DNA from: Chinchilla lanigera
Lineage: Eukaryota; Chordata; Mammalia; Rodentia; Chinchillidae
NCBI RefSeq assembly: GCF_000276665.1
Contig: NW_004955435.1
Coordinates: forward strand, 4,114,199-4,178,198
DNA length: 64,000 nt
Direction of reading: 5' to 3'
Numbering within the stretch: the stretch's first letter is position 1; each line of letters begins with the position of its first letter. Positions 23,201-34,872 of this stretch are shown in pieces. The translations under genes were made by a program, and so were the position numbers. Below the pieces are notes generated by a model, which was not told where the DNA came from, searched no databases, and saw only the letters and a program-made list of their open reading frames with translations.

Positions 23201-23296
23201 AATGCAAAATGAAGGAGCAAAATGCAATCTCAGACCTCCAACCCATCCAAAACAAGTCCAGGAGATATTGACATAAAAGAGCTTGGAAGTCACACA

Positions 23297-24245
23297 CCTG
23301 AAATTTCTGAAATGATACCAACTGAAATAAAGAAAAACTCCATCAGGCTATAGAAGAAATCAGATCAGAAGTAATGACTCAAGTTAAAAAAAATAAAATA
23401 AAATAAATGACAATACTGAAAAAAATTGCTCAGCACATCTAAAGAAGACATAGACAAAAAAAAAAGAGGACCATAGAAAAATGGAAACCTTGAATGGATG
23501 GAAACCTTGAATGAACAATACAAAAAAGAATTAGAATGTATGAAACAGATGCAAACAGATATCCAGGAAATTAAAAATTCCATCAAAAGCTGCCAAAACC
23601 GCTTGAATGAAACTGAAGATAGACTTTTAGACCTTGAAGACAGCTTTGCAGCTAACAATTGTGAAAAGAAAGATCTCTTAAAAGTACAAGGAACCAGAAA
23701 ATAATAATTCAACGGCTACAAGTTGATGTGAAGAAAAACAATATAGGACTGATAAGTGCCCATGAAACAAAGAAGTCAACACAAATTACATAAAAAGACT
23801 ACCTGCAAAAGTGGCAGAAAATTTTCCAAGCATGAGAAAAGAATCTGACAGACAGAAAAGTGAGGAATATATAACTCCAATTAGCCATAATCAAAATAAA
23901 TCTACACACAGACACATAATAATCAAGATCCCAGGAATTCAACAAAAGAACAGAATATTAAAAGCTGTTAGAGAAAAGCAACAGATCACATATAAAGGAA
24001 AGCCCATCAGAATCATAGCAGATTTCTCAACAAAAACCATCCAGTCAAAAAGAGCTTCAAGTGAACTACTTCTGGTCCTGAAAGGAAACAACTTCCAACC
24101 CAGATTGATTTACACTGCAAAGCTATCTTTCAAAATTAATGGAGAAATAAAATACTTTCACATCAAAGAACAACCAAAGAAGTTCATGACTACCGAACCA
24201 ACCCTACAAAGAGTACTAAAGGATATTCTACAGAGACAAAAATGA
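23297..24245 (+). pseudogene. L1 ORF1 pseudogene (RNA-binding protein)
   Basis: Encodes the L1 coiled-coil nucleic-acid chaperone. The start codon seen in the copy at 33.9 kb is CTG here. Two readable pieces remain: 23,498-23,704 with the coiled-coil heptads (RLNETEDRLLDLEDSFAAN) and 23,811-24,245 with the RNA-recognition part (MAENFPSMRKES) and C-terminal domain (ITYKGKPIRIIADFSTK, then TTEPTLQRVLKDIL). A frameshift and stop near 23,702-23,800 separate them. Length in total is close to the ~330 codons of the other copy. Not functional. Confidence 0.9.
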
Positions 24246-24340
24246 TCACAATTTCAAGAACAATAGCACTAAGGAATGACAAAGCACAGCAAGCAATTAA
24301 ACAGAGGGGAAAAGGCAGGGACCAACACCAGGAAAATAAC

Positions 24341-27300
24341 ATGACAAAGACAAGCCAATACATATCAGTTGTAACTGCCAATGTAAACGGTCTCAATTCA
24401 CCAATCCAAAGACCAGCAGAGTGGATCAAGAAACAAACTCCAACAATATGCTGTGTACAAGAAACACATTTAACTCAAAGGAAGTTCATAAACTGAAAAC
24501 CAAAGGATGGACAACAATATTCCAGGCAACAGGAACCCAGGTAAAAGGGGGGTAGCTATTCTGCTTGCAGACAATGTAGACTTCAAGCTGAGTGATTAAA
24601 AGATATCAGGATGGTTCCCACATACTTGTTAGGGGAAAACTGCAAGAGGAAGAGCTAAAAATCATACACATCAATGCACCAAATACAGGAGCACACAACT
24701 ATATAAGACAAATTTTAAGACATAAAAAATGAAATAAGCAGTAACACAATCGTAGCAGGGGACTTTAACACCCCATTGTCACAAAGAGATGGATCAACTG
24801 GGCAAAACATCATCAAAGAAATAACAGAACTAGTGAACAAACGGACTTAGTAGACCTTGTGAACAAATGGACTTGGTAGACCTTTACAGAGTGCTCCACC
24901 CAACAGCATCAGAATACACATTCTTCCTAGCTGCACATGTGATGTTTTCCAAAATAGACCATATACTAACACATAGAACATGCAAAGGAATTGAAATTAT
25001 CTCATGCATATTATCTGAACATAGCACAATGAAACTGGGAATGATTGACAAAGAAAATTACAAAGACTCTATGAATACATGGAAATTAAACGAGACCCTC
25101 CTGAACAAACAAAGGGTCACAGATAAAATTAAAGAAGAAATTAAACAATATTTACAATCAAATAATAACACAGATAAAATTTACCAGAAATTTTGGGATG
25201 CAATCAAAGCAGTCCTCAGGGGAAATATACAGCAGTAAATTCTTACATCAGGAAAACAGAATGAGCACAAATAAACAATCTTATGCTGCATCTCAAGTTT
25301 CTAGAAAAAGAAGAGCAAGTCAAGTCAAAGGCCCAAAGAAGACAGGAAATTATAAAAATCAGAGAAGAAATTAATGCAGTGGAGACTAAGAAAACAATAC
25401 AAAGAATTAATGAATTAAAGAGTTGGTTCTTTGAAAGAATAAATAAAATTGATAAACCCCTAGCCAACCTTATCAAAAAAAAGAAAAGAAACATCTCCAA
25501 TTCATGTAACAGGAATTAAATTGGTGAAATCACACAGATCATGAAGAAATTCAGAAGATCATCAATACCTAATTCAAAAATCTTTGCTAACAAGTTGGAA
25601 AAAAGAGAAGAAATGGAGTGATTCCTAGATACATAGGAATTACCAAAGCTGAATCAAGAAGATACAATAATGCTGAATAATTCAATATCAGTCAATAAAA
25701 TTAAAAATGTAATTCAACAAAGAAAAACCCAGGTCCTGATGGATTCACAGCTGAATTCTACAAGAAATTTAGAAAAGATTTAATGGCAATTCTTCTCAAA
25801 CTCTTTCATGAAGTTGAAAGGGAAATAATTCACCCTAACTCAATCCTGGAGGCAGGTATCATCCTGACACCAAAACCAGACAAAGACACAACCAAAACAG
25901 AGAATTACAGGCCAATCTTTCTAAAGAACATCTACGCAAAAATCTTCAATAAAACACTAGCAAACAGATGCAGCAAATCATCAAGAAGAGTATACACCAT
26001 GACCAAGTAGGATTCATTCCAGGAATGCAGGGATGGTTCAATGTATGCAAATAAATAAATGTTACACACCATATCCTCAAAGACAAAAATCAAATGACCA
26101 TCTCAATAGATGCAGAAAAAGCTTTTGACAAAGTCCAACACTCTTTCATAATAAAAACCTTACAGAAAATCAGAATAAATGATCTTTACCTCAATCTGAT
26201 AAAAGCCATCTATGACAAATCAACAGGCAGTATCACACTAAATGGACAAAAACTGAAACTTTCACTTTAAAAGCAGAAACAAGACAAGGACGTCTTCTGT
26301 CACCACACCTATTCAACACAGTTCTGAAAACATTAGCCTGAACAATTAGACAAGAGAGAGAAATAAAAGGAATAAGGACTGGAAAATAAGAAGTGAAATT
26401 ATCGTTATTAGCATATGACATGATACTATATATACAAGACCTCCAAAACTCCACAAAAAGGCTTATGGATTTAGTAACCAAATTTAGTAGCATAGCTGGA
26501 TACAAAGTCAGCACTCAAAAATCAATAGCATTCCTGTACACAAACAACAAACACACTGTGAGAGAAATTAGGGAAACTACACTTCTCATAATAGCATCTA
26601 AAACAATGAAATACTTAAGAATCAATTAACAAAGGAAGTAAAAGATCTATACAGAGAAAACTACAGTACTGTGAGGAAAGAGATCAAAGAGGATTTCAGA
26701 AAATGGAAAGATATTCCTCACTCATGGATAGGAAGAACCAACATGGTGAAAATGGCCATACTCCCAAAATTGTTCTACAGATTTAATGCAATCACAGTTA
26801 AATTATCACCAGTATACTTCATAGATCTAGAGAAAACGTTCTCAAAATTTATCTGGAGCCAGAAGAGACCTAGAATAGAAAACGGAATCCTGGGCAACAA
26901 AGGAAAGGCAGGAAGCATCACAATCCCAAATTTGAAATTATACTACAAAGCTACTGTGATAAAATCAGCATGGTACTGGCAAAAAAAAACAAAAACCCAA
27001 AACAAAACAGATTTTAGGATCACAGGAACAGACTAGAAAATGCAAACATAGCCACAAACACATTCAGCCACCTTATCTTTCAAGAAGGGGTCAAACATTT
27101 TCACTGGAAGAAAGATAGCTTCTTTAATAAATGGTGCTGGGAAAACTGGCTTTCCACATGCAGAAGACTAAAAACTAGACCCATGTCTATCACATGCACT
27201 AAATGAAGGTCAAAGTGGATCAAAGATGTAAATATTAAAACAGAAACACAATCTACTGGAGCAGAGAGTAAATAAAAATCTTGAAGACCTAGGAGTAGGC

Positions 27301-28149
27301 AGAGAGCTCATGAACAAAAACCAAACTGCACAGGAAATACTTCAAAGAATCAACAACTGGGATCTCATGGTATTCAGACAGTTTTGCACAACAAAAGAAA
27401 TCATCAGCAGAGTAAAAAGAAAATCCACAAATTGAGAAAAAAAATTTAGCTGACTGTCCCTCAGATAAAGGACTTCTATCTAAACCATTAAAGAATTTAA
27501 AAAAATAACAGGCCCCCAAAATTCAAAGACCAAATCCAGACCTGGGCATCTGAGATGAAAATGCACTTCTCAGATAAAGAAATACTAATGGCAAATAAAT
27601 ATATGAAAAAATGTTCAACAATGTTGATCATTTAAGAAATGCAAATTAAAACAACACTGAGATTCCATCTCACCCCAGTAACAATCACTATCATTAAGAA
27701 ATTAACCAACAACAAATGCTGGAAGGGTTGTAGGGAAAAAGGAACCCTTTTCCACTGTTGATCGGAATGAAGACTGGTACAACCACTATGGAAATCTGTG
27801 TGGAGATTCCTCAGAAAACTAGTATTAGAGCTCCCATTCAACCCAATTATTCCCCTTCTGGGTATTTTTCCAGAAGAATTGAAAACATCATACCACAGCA
27901 ATATATATGTACCCATGTTTATAATAGCACAATTTGTAACAACTAAATCTTGGAAACAAACCAAATGTCCATCAACTGAGGAATGAATAAAAAAAGATGT
28001 GCTATTTTTATACAATGTAGTATTACTCAGCTGTAATAAAAGATACACTTGAGGCTTTTATAGGTAAATGGATGCAACTAGAGTCCATACTCATGAGTGA
28101 AGTAAATCAGACCTACATGTGTAAACGTCAAATTGTCTCCCTAGTGTAA
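24341..28149 (+). pseudogene. L1 ORF2 pseudogene (endonuclease and reverse transcriptase)
   Basis: ORF2 protein nicks target DNA and copies L1 RNA there. The order is intact over about 1,270 codons: endonuclease with NVNGLNSPIQR, QETHLT, GDFNTPLS and a changed SEHS (usual Asp replaced by Glu), reverse transcriptase with [11 protein letters not shown] near 26,108, then the C-terminal region ending in KRQIVSLV and TAA. At about 26,408-26,419 the catalytic FADD motif reads LAYD, so one essential aspartate is Tyr. Many stops and frameshifts break it (first at 24,494). Readable pieces: 24,867-25,238, 25,283-25,519, 25,783-26,010, 26,393-26,629 and 26,671-27,036. Confidence 0.92.
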
Positions 28150-28275
28150 GAACCTAAAAAAGGAAATAAAATCTGAAATATACAATAGATATTGTGAAAG
28201 GGAAAGAAACTGCTCAAAGGGAAGGAACAACTTAGATGAGGGAAAGAAGAAAAGAAAGAAGGAAGGGGAAAAATA

Positions 28276-28318
<43 letters not shown>

Positions 28319-28567
28319 GATAGCAGGGATATTGTGTTGCTGATTTCTACTGGGCTATTTAAAGAAATAGTTAATGCTTTTTTTCTTTTTAATTTTTTGA
28401 CCAATTTTCCATGCTTATATCTGATATGATAATCTGAACAACTAACTTGAAGATAATAATATGCAATATAACAACCATTGTTGAATTTCTATCATCCTGT
28501 TTAGTGAAATTCTGTATCATTTCTAATGTTTTTTATTATTTTTTATTCTCTTTAAAATAAAAAATAC
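28150..28567 (+). mobile_element. 3' UTR of the sense L1
   Basis: Contains the polypurine tract (AAGAAAAGAAAGAAGGAAGG near 28,247), the CA repeat, the shared block around TTGAAGATAATAATATGC and the end CTCTTTAAAATAAAAAAT. G-rich polypurine tracts are a conserved feature of L1 3' UTRs. Confidence 0.9.
28277..28315. repeat. (AC)n microsatellite inside the L1 3' UTR
   Basis: About nineteen AC units placed exactly after the polypurine tract. Minus-strand poly-Cys/Val frames (28,128-28,404) are translations of it. Confidence 0.97.
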
Positions 28568-28574
28568 ACTGATA

Positions 28575-29099
28575 CATAATCAAAATGAATCTATAATAGT
28601 AGACTTTTAACAGCAATCTGACTGTAGACCCCAGTAACCTTCTAATATGAATAATTTTGGAAAGTAGCTCCCAATAACCTTCTAATATGCATAATTTTGG
28701 AAAGTAGCTTTTCCAGATACAACCATCAGCTCTGGAAGAAAATGTTCAGAGTTTAGAAGCAACTTAATTTGTTCTTCACTGCCTAGGCACAAAACTGAAT
28801 TTTTACTTTTGGAAATGAAGATACAAATGAGATTTAAAATAAGAGACTATTTAAAAATTGGCAAGCACCAACAGATATCTTTTCTTATTATCCCTTCTGA
28901 ACACAAGAAGATTGATGTCTCATTCTTGATACAGTAATATAGAGGCTTATTCAAAAACCTAGGAAGTCTGTGTCTGGGAAGCCCAAGAAGACCATATTAG
29001 ATGGACAAAAACCGATATTAACATCACAAAGTTAAGTGAAAGGCTATCAGACATAGAATGAATTTTGAAAATCCAATTTCTTCCCTCTCTTAGGAGCCC
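28575..29099. other. Unassigned spacer with a 40-bp tandem duplication
   Basis: Between the two large L1s. At 28,630-28,709 the segment TAACCTTCTAATATG...ATAATTTTGGAAAGTAGCT is present twice with a 40-base period and two or three differences. The remainder is unassigned but may be decayed L1, because the next segment is. Confidence 0.6.
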
Positions 29100-29533
29100 A
29101 AAATGATTTCAGATAGGCTTAATAATCTTCATATCAAAGATTTAAAACTTTGTATCAGGGAATTTTCCTCAAACAAGAGCAAGATCAAAAAGTATGGATA
29201 CTAATGAATTTTTAAAAATAATTCCATATATGCATGCACTTGTTAACAGAACTTCAAAATATGTAAAACAAAAATTAACAAATCTACATTCACAAGTCAA
29301 GATTTTAACTTCATGCCCTTTGTAACTGATAAATAAAGAAAATGACCATAATAATATAGACATTTTTAATAACAATACCAAAACTTGCCCTAAGTGGTAT
29401 TTATATATTACACATAATTATAGAATACACATTCTTTCTAACCACACCATGAGACACCAACCACGAAAGACCATATGTTGTGTCATAAAACAAATTTCTG
29501 TAAGTTCAAAGGTATTGCACTCATACATTTTTA
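29100..29533 (+). mobile_element. Ancient L1 ORF2 endonuclease segment (left of insertion)
   Basis: Old sense ORF2: AACTTCAAAATATGTAAAAC, then ATAGAATACACATTCTTTC and GACCATATGTTGTGTCATAAAAC mark the middle and end of the endonuclease domain. It stops where the antisense L1 enters and resumes at 34,873 with the next expected ORF2 block. Confidence 0.8.
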
Positions 29534-29935
29534 TTTTTCTTTTATTTTAATAATAAAAGGAGGAAAACATTAACAGACAGACAACCTTTTACAAAATAGC
29601 AAAAGAACAGTACAGACAATACAAAGTTACAAAGTGGTAGGAAATTAACAATGCTTGTTGTATTACATATTGATATCTTCAAAGTGGTTTCTCATGAAAA
29701 CAGATAGAGACACAATATTGATCAATCAAGGACTCACTGACAGTTTCTTTCAGCAAAGAAATAGAAGACAGTAGAACAACTATTTAACTATCCTGTATAT
29801 ACATACATACAAAATTTCTCCTTTTTTCCCTTCTCTTTTCCCACATCCCAGTTGCCCTTTGCCCTTGAGTGTTTTCCTGTCATTTCACAATGTCTATCAT
29901 ACCTCCTAGTTTAAATTAACTCTTTCAGGTTTTAC
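29534..29935 (-). mobile_element. 3' UTR of the antisense L1
   Basis: Matches the 3' UTR of the other copies on the minus strand, with its A-rich end at 29,534-29,555. The microsatellite position holds only a short TATATACATACATAC stretch near 29,797. Confidence 0.85.
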
Positions 29936-30013
29936 ATTAAAAAAACAATGTTGTGCTTCCACATGCAGGTCTGATTTATTTCACTTATGAGTAGGGTCTC
30001 TAGTTGTGACCAT

Positions 30014-32901
30014 TTAACTATGAAAGCCTTGGGGTTTTTTTGTAGCTGAGTAATATTCCATTATACAAAAGAACCACAATTTTCTTATCCAGTCCTCAGT
30101 GGATGGACATTCGGGTTGCTTCCACAATTTAGCAATTACACACTGAGCTGCTATGAACATAGGTGCACATATATCACTGTGATATGATGTTTTTAGATCT
30201 TCTGGGAAAATACCCAGAAGGGGAATAGCTGGGTTGAATGGGACCTCTAGACCCAGCTTGCTGAGGAATCTCCAAATTGATTTCCACAGTGATTTCACCA
30301 GTCTGCATTCCCACCAGCAGTGGAGAAGGGTTCCTATTTCTCCACAGCCTTGCCAGCATTTCTTATTGGTTGAATTCTTAACGCTAGCCATTCTTACTGG
30401 GGTAAGGTGGAATCTCAGTGTTGTTTTAAATTGCATTTCTCAAATGACTAATGATGTTGAACACTTTCTCATGTATTTATTTGCCATTTGTATTTCCTTA
30501 TCTGAGAAGTGTGTATTCATCTCAGCTTCCCATTTTTGGATTGGGTCTTTGAATTGGGGGGGGCTGATATTTTTTAATTCTTTATATGTTCTAGATAGAA
30601 GTCCTTTGTCTGAGGGTCAGTCAGTTAAAATGTTTTCCAAGTTTGTGGGTTCTCTTTTGACTCTGCTGGTGATTTCTTTAGATGTGCAGAAAATTTTCAA
30701 TAGGATGAGATCCCAGTTGTTGATTCTTTCAAGTGTTCCACATGCTATTTGGTTTTTGTTCATGAGCTCTCTGCCTACCCCTATGTCTTCAAGGTTTTTA
30801 CCTACTTTCTCTTCCAATAGATTTAGTGTTTCTGGTTTAATATTAAGATCTGTGAACCATTTTGACTTGAGTTTGGTGCACGGTGATAGACTTGGGTCTA
30901 TTTTCAGTCTTTGGCAGGTAGCAAGCCAGTATTTCCAGCACCATTTATTAAAGAGGCTATCATTCTTCTAGTGAGTTTGTTTGGCCCCTTTATCAAAGAT
31001 GAGGTGGCTGAGAGTGGTTTTGGTTGTGGCTGTTTCTTCCAGTCTGTTCCATTGATCTTCAAGTCTGTTTTTCAGCCAGTACCAGGTTGATGTTATGACA
31101 GTAGCTTTACAGTGTAATTTCAGGTCAGGGATTGTGATTCCACCTGACTTGTCCTTGTTGCCCAGGATTGCTTTTGCTACTCTGGGTCTCTTCTGGTTCC
31201 AGATGAATGTAAGGTATGTTTTCTCAAGATCTGTGAGGTATGCTAGTGGTAGTTGAATGGGAATTGCACTTAATCTGTACAGCAATTTTGGGAGTATGGC
31301 CATTTTCACAATGTTGGTTCTTCCTATCCATGAGCAAGCAATATTTTTCCATTTACTGAAATCTTCTTTGATCTCTTTTTTCAGAGTTCTGTGGTTTTCA
31401 CTGAATAGATCTTTTACTTCTTTTGTTAGATTGATTCTTAATATTTCAATTTCTTGGATGTTATTGTGAAAGGTATGGTTTCCTTAATTTCTGCCTCAGT
31501 CTGTTTGCTGTTTGTGTATAGGAATACTATTGATTTTAGGGTGTTGACACTGTATCCAGCTACACTGCTGAATTTGTTGATTAATTCAAGGAGTCTTCTT
31601 GTGGAGTTTTTGAGGTCTTCCATGTAAAATATCATGTCATCTGCAAATAGTGATAGTTTTACTTCTTCCTTTCCTATCCTTATTCCTTTTATTTCTCTCT
31701 CCTATCTTATTGCTCTGGCTAGTGGTTCCATAACTATATTGAACAGGAGTGGTGACAATGGACACCCTTGTCTTGTTCCCGATTTTACAATAAAACCTTT
31801 CAGTTTTTGTCCACTGAGAATGATGTTAGCTGTTGGATTGTCATAGATGGCTTTGATCAGGTTAAGGTAGAGGCCATCTATTCCTATTTTCTATAGTGTT
31901 TTTATCATAAATGCATGTTGGATCTTGTCAGAAGCTTTTTCTGCATCTATTGAGATGATCATGTGGTTTTTCTCTTTGGCTCCATTGATATGGCATATAC
32001 ATTTATATATTTGCTAATATTGAAACAACTCTGCATTCCTGGAATGAATCCAACTTGGTCATGATGTACGATTTTCTTGATAATTTGCTGCATTCTATTT
32101 GCTAGTATCTTACTGAATATCTTTGCATCTATATTCATTAGGGCGATTGGTCTGTAGTTCTCTTTCTTGGTTAGGTCTTTCTCGAAATCAGTTAGGGAGA
32201 ATTGTTTCCTTTTCAATTTCATTGAAGAATTTGAGGAAGGTTGGTATTAAATCTTCCCTGGATTTCTTGTAAAATTCTGCTGTGAATCCATCAGGGCCTG
32301 GGCTTGTCTTTGTCAGTAGATTTTTATCACGCTTTCAATCTCATTTATTGATATTGGGTTGTTCAGGAATTTGATATCTTCTTGACTCAACCTTGGTAAT
32401 TCATACATATCTAGGAATCTGTCCATTTCTTCTGAGTCTTCTATCCTGTGGGAGTAAAGATTTTCAAAGTAGGTATTAATGATCTTCTGAATTTCTGTGG
32501 AATCTGTGGTAATTTCACCCTTTTCGTTCCTTATTGCATGAATCTGAGTTTTTTCCTTCCTTTTCCTGATAAGGTTAGCTAGGGGTTTATCAATTTTATT
32601 TATTCTTTCAAAGAATCAACTCTTTGATTCATTTATTTTTTTGGAGGGTTTTCTTTGTCTCAATTGCATTAATTTCTGCCCTAATCTTTATCATCTCCTC
32701 CCTTCTTTGGGCTTTGGGCCTGACTTATTCTTCTTTTTCTAAATTTTGAGATGTAGCATTAGGCTACTTATTTGTTCTCTTTCTGTTTTCCATATGTGTG
32801 AATTCACTGCTATAAATTTACCTCTGAGGACTTTTGATTGGAGAATTGAGGCCATTTACATTTACAGTTATAACTGATATGTATTGATTTATCATTGTCA
32901 T
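30014..32901 (-). pseudogene. L1 ORF2 pseudogene lacking most of the endonuclease
   Basis: The minus-strand frame starts at 32,901 (MTMINQYISVITVN, then NVNGLNSPI), then at about 32,837 jumps straight to the post-endonuclease sequence (KVLRGKFIAVNSH). About 0.8 kb is missing, including all catalytic endonuclease motifs after the first. The reverse-transcriptase part keeps [19 protein letters not shown] and, at about 31,633-31,645, the catalytic FADD. The last open piece (30,014-30,436, 140 codons) contains the C-x3-C-x7-H-x4-C motif at residues 27, 31, 39 and 44 of that piece. Several stops and frameshifts lie between. It ends a few dozen codons earlier than the sense copy. Confidence 0.9.
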
Positions 32902-32940
32902 GTTATTTACTTGCATTGGTGTCCTCCTTTTTCTACCTGT

Positions 32941-33931
32941 TTACTTGCTTGCTCTTCTTGACATTTCATTTCTACTGTTGTTCTGGAAATTGCAGTCAGA
33001 TTTTTCTCTGTATAGAATATCTTTTAGTACTCTTTGTAATGTTGGCTTGGCACTCATGAAGTTCTTCAGTTGTTCTTTGTCATGAATATATTTTATTTCT
33101 CCGTAGAATTTGAGGCATAGTTTGGCAGGGTACATCAGTCTTGGTTGGAAGCTGTTCTGTCTTAGGGCCTGTAATACTTCACTCCAAGCTCTTCTTGATT
33201 GGATGGTTTAGGCTGAAAAGTCTGCCTTGATTCTGATGGGCTTTCCTTTATAGGTAATCTGTTTCTTTTCTTTAGCAGCTTGTAATATTCTGTTCTGTTG
33301 CTGGAGATCTGGGAACTTGACTGTTATATGTCTAGGTGTAGTTTTATTTAGGTTGTGATTGGTTGGAGTTCTATATGCTTCATTTCTCTGTATATCAAGT
33401 TCTGTTTCCATACTTGGGAAATTTTCTGCTATTATTTCTGCAAATATTCTTTTTATGTCAGTTGTGTTTCTTCCTGCTGTTTCACTGACTCCTATAAGTC
33501 GTACATTATTCTTCTTTGCCTCATCTTGCAGCTGTTGAATTGACTTTTCCTGGATCCTTTTTGATTTCACAAGATCCTTTCTTTCATGGTCGCTAGCTGC
33601 CATGCTGTCTTCAAAGTCTGAGATTCTATCTTCAGCTTCATTCAAGCGGTTTTGGTAGCTTTCAGTGGCAGCTTTGTTTTCCTGGAATTCTCTTTGAATC
33701 TGGTTCATGTGTTCTAAGTCCTTTCTATATTTTTCATTGAATGCTCCTGTCCCTTGCTTTTGTTCTTCTATTTTCTCATATGTTTCTTTTTCAGACTTTT
33801 TGAGCAGTTCCTTCATTATTATTGTCATTTCATTTTTTTGCCTGAGAGATTATTTCTGATCTCGTGTCTTCTGTGGCCTTATGGAGTTGTTTCATTACTT
33901 CCATTGCAATCATTTCAGCTAATTCAGACAT
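32941..33931 (-). pseudogene. L1 ORF1 pseudogene, best preserved copy
   Basis: Minus-strand start ATG at 33,931 (MSELAEMIAMEVMKQLHK), so total length is about 330 codons, normal for L1 ORF1. A run of seven A at about 33,833 shifts the frame. After it a 206-codon piece (33,208-33,828) covers the coiled coil (RLNEAEDRISDFEDSMAAS), the RNA-recognition region (NNVRLIGVSE) and much of the C-terminal domain (RILQAAKEKKQITYKGKPI), and then meets a stop after KADFSA. The rest, TLQRVLKDIL and the end, is readable at 32,941-33,135. Two lesions stop it from making full protein. Confidence 0.92.
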
Positions 33932-34859
33932 GTGTTTACCACATTCTCCTATGTTGATGTCTCCTGGCCTTGTTCCGAGTGGGGTGGAGTTTTGAGATTG
34001 TGTTTTAGTCCTTCATTTTGTCACATTTGCTACCAGATGCAGAAGGCTCAGTTTCCCTCTTCAGTAGCTGCACAGCAAAGGCCACTAGTGTCCCTAGTTT
34101 TCCTGTTGGTCAAGTTTGCCCCTCAGTGACCTCTGAGAAGTGCTACTTAGTCTCAGGTTTTCTGGTAGCTGTTGATTTGTATCTAGTTATTCCTGGTCTC
34201 AGACATAGGCATTAGTGTCAGCTGATGGCCAACCATCTGATCCAGCATCCCCTTGCAGTTCAGGGCACATGCACAGCCCAGACTAGGGTTGCACTGGTGT
34301 GACAATCCCTGTCCAGTGGACCTATGTCCCCAGGTAGTTCAGGGTACAGGCAAAGCCCAGACTCAAATTGCAGTGTAGAGAGTTTGTGAACCACCTCATT
34401 CTGTGTCTCCAGTTAGTTCAGGACACATACAGGACCCAGATGCAGGCCGGACAATCACAGGGTAGCAATCACAGACTGCCCATTCCTGCGACCCCCTAGG
34501 GAGTCTGGGTACAAGTGAAGTACAGACTCGAACCACTGGGCCACCAGCTCTTGGAGCACTTACTCACTCCTCACAGGGTGCACACAGGGAGGGGCTACAC
34601 TATCCCCCCCCAAGCCAGAGAAGTCCCTCAGGCTGCCCTCCCACTGGTGCCTGGAGGGCAGAGACTCAGTCTGTAATGGCGGCAGGGTCTTGGGTCGCCC
34701 GCTCTGCCCTCAGGAAGTAGGTGGGAAATTCCTGGCTCTCTCTGGGAGTTTCAGCTGGGAACAGTGGCAGTGTGAGCAAAGCATGGACTCAAACCGCGGG
34801 ACCAGCAGCTCTTGGAGCATTCGTTCACTCAGCACAGGGCATGCTCAGGGAGGGGCCAA
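33932..34859 (-). promoter_or_regulatory. L1 5' UTR (promoter region) with 79-bp monomers
   Basis: About 930 bp, much longer than the 436 bp of the sense copy. On the plus strand AGTTCAGGGCACATG-like units start at about 34,257, 34,336 and 34,415 (79-base spacing), each with a CAAAGCCCAGACTCAAA-type core. Two further related units stand at about 34,508 and 34,748 and share CAGCTCTTGGAGCA and CAGGGAGGGGC. By analogy with other rodent L1s this should be the internal promoter. Sequence does not resemble the 69-bp monomers of the sense copy. Confidence 0.75.
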
Positions 34860-34872
34860 TCATACATTTTTA

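Larger units (their letters stand above)
22861..28567 (+). mobile_element. Nearly full-length rodent L1, sense
   Basis: About 5.7 kb holding all L1 parts in order: 5' UTR with tandem monomers, ORF1, ORF2 and 3' UTR with polypurine tract and A-rich end. Both frames are broken, so it is inactive. A short direct repeat ACTGATA flanks it (22,854-22,860 and 28,568-28,574) and may be a worn TSD. It is the best reference in this window for L1 order, because the other copies have lost parts of ORF2. Confidence 0.93.
29534..34859 (-). mobile_element. Nearly full-length rodent L1, antisense, with perfect 13-bp TSD
   Basis: About 5.33 kb on the minus strand with 5' UTR, ORF1, ORF2 and 3' UTR. The direct repeats TCATACATTTTTA at 29,521-29,533 and 34,860-34,872 are identical, so both ends of the original insertion are known. 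Compared with the sense copy it is less decayed, but ORF1 has a frameshift and a stop, and ORF2 lacks most of the endonuclease domain. It is inserted in an old L1 whose two halves flank it. Confidence 0.95.

Noticed and set aside
30234..30971. 245-codon open frame, the longest in the window
   Set aside because: Wrong strand of the antisense L1's ORF2. The real ORF2 frame on the minus strand with its Cys-His motif covers the same bases.
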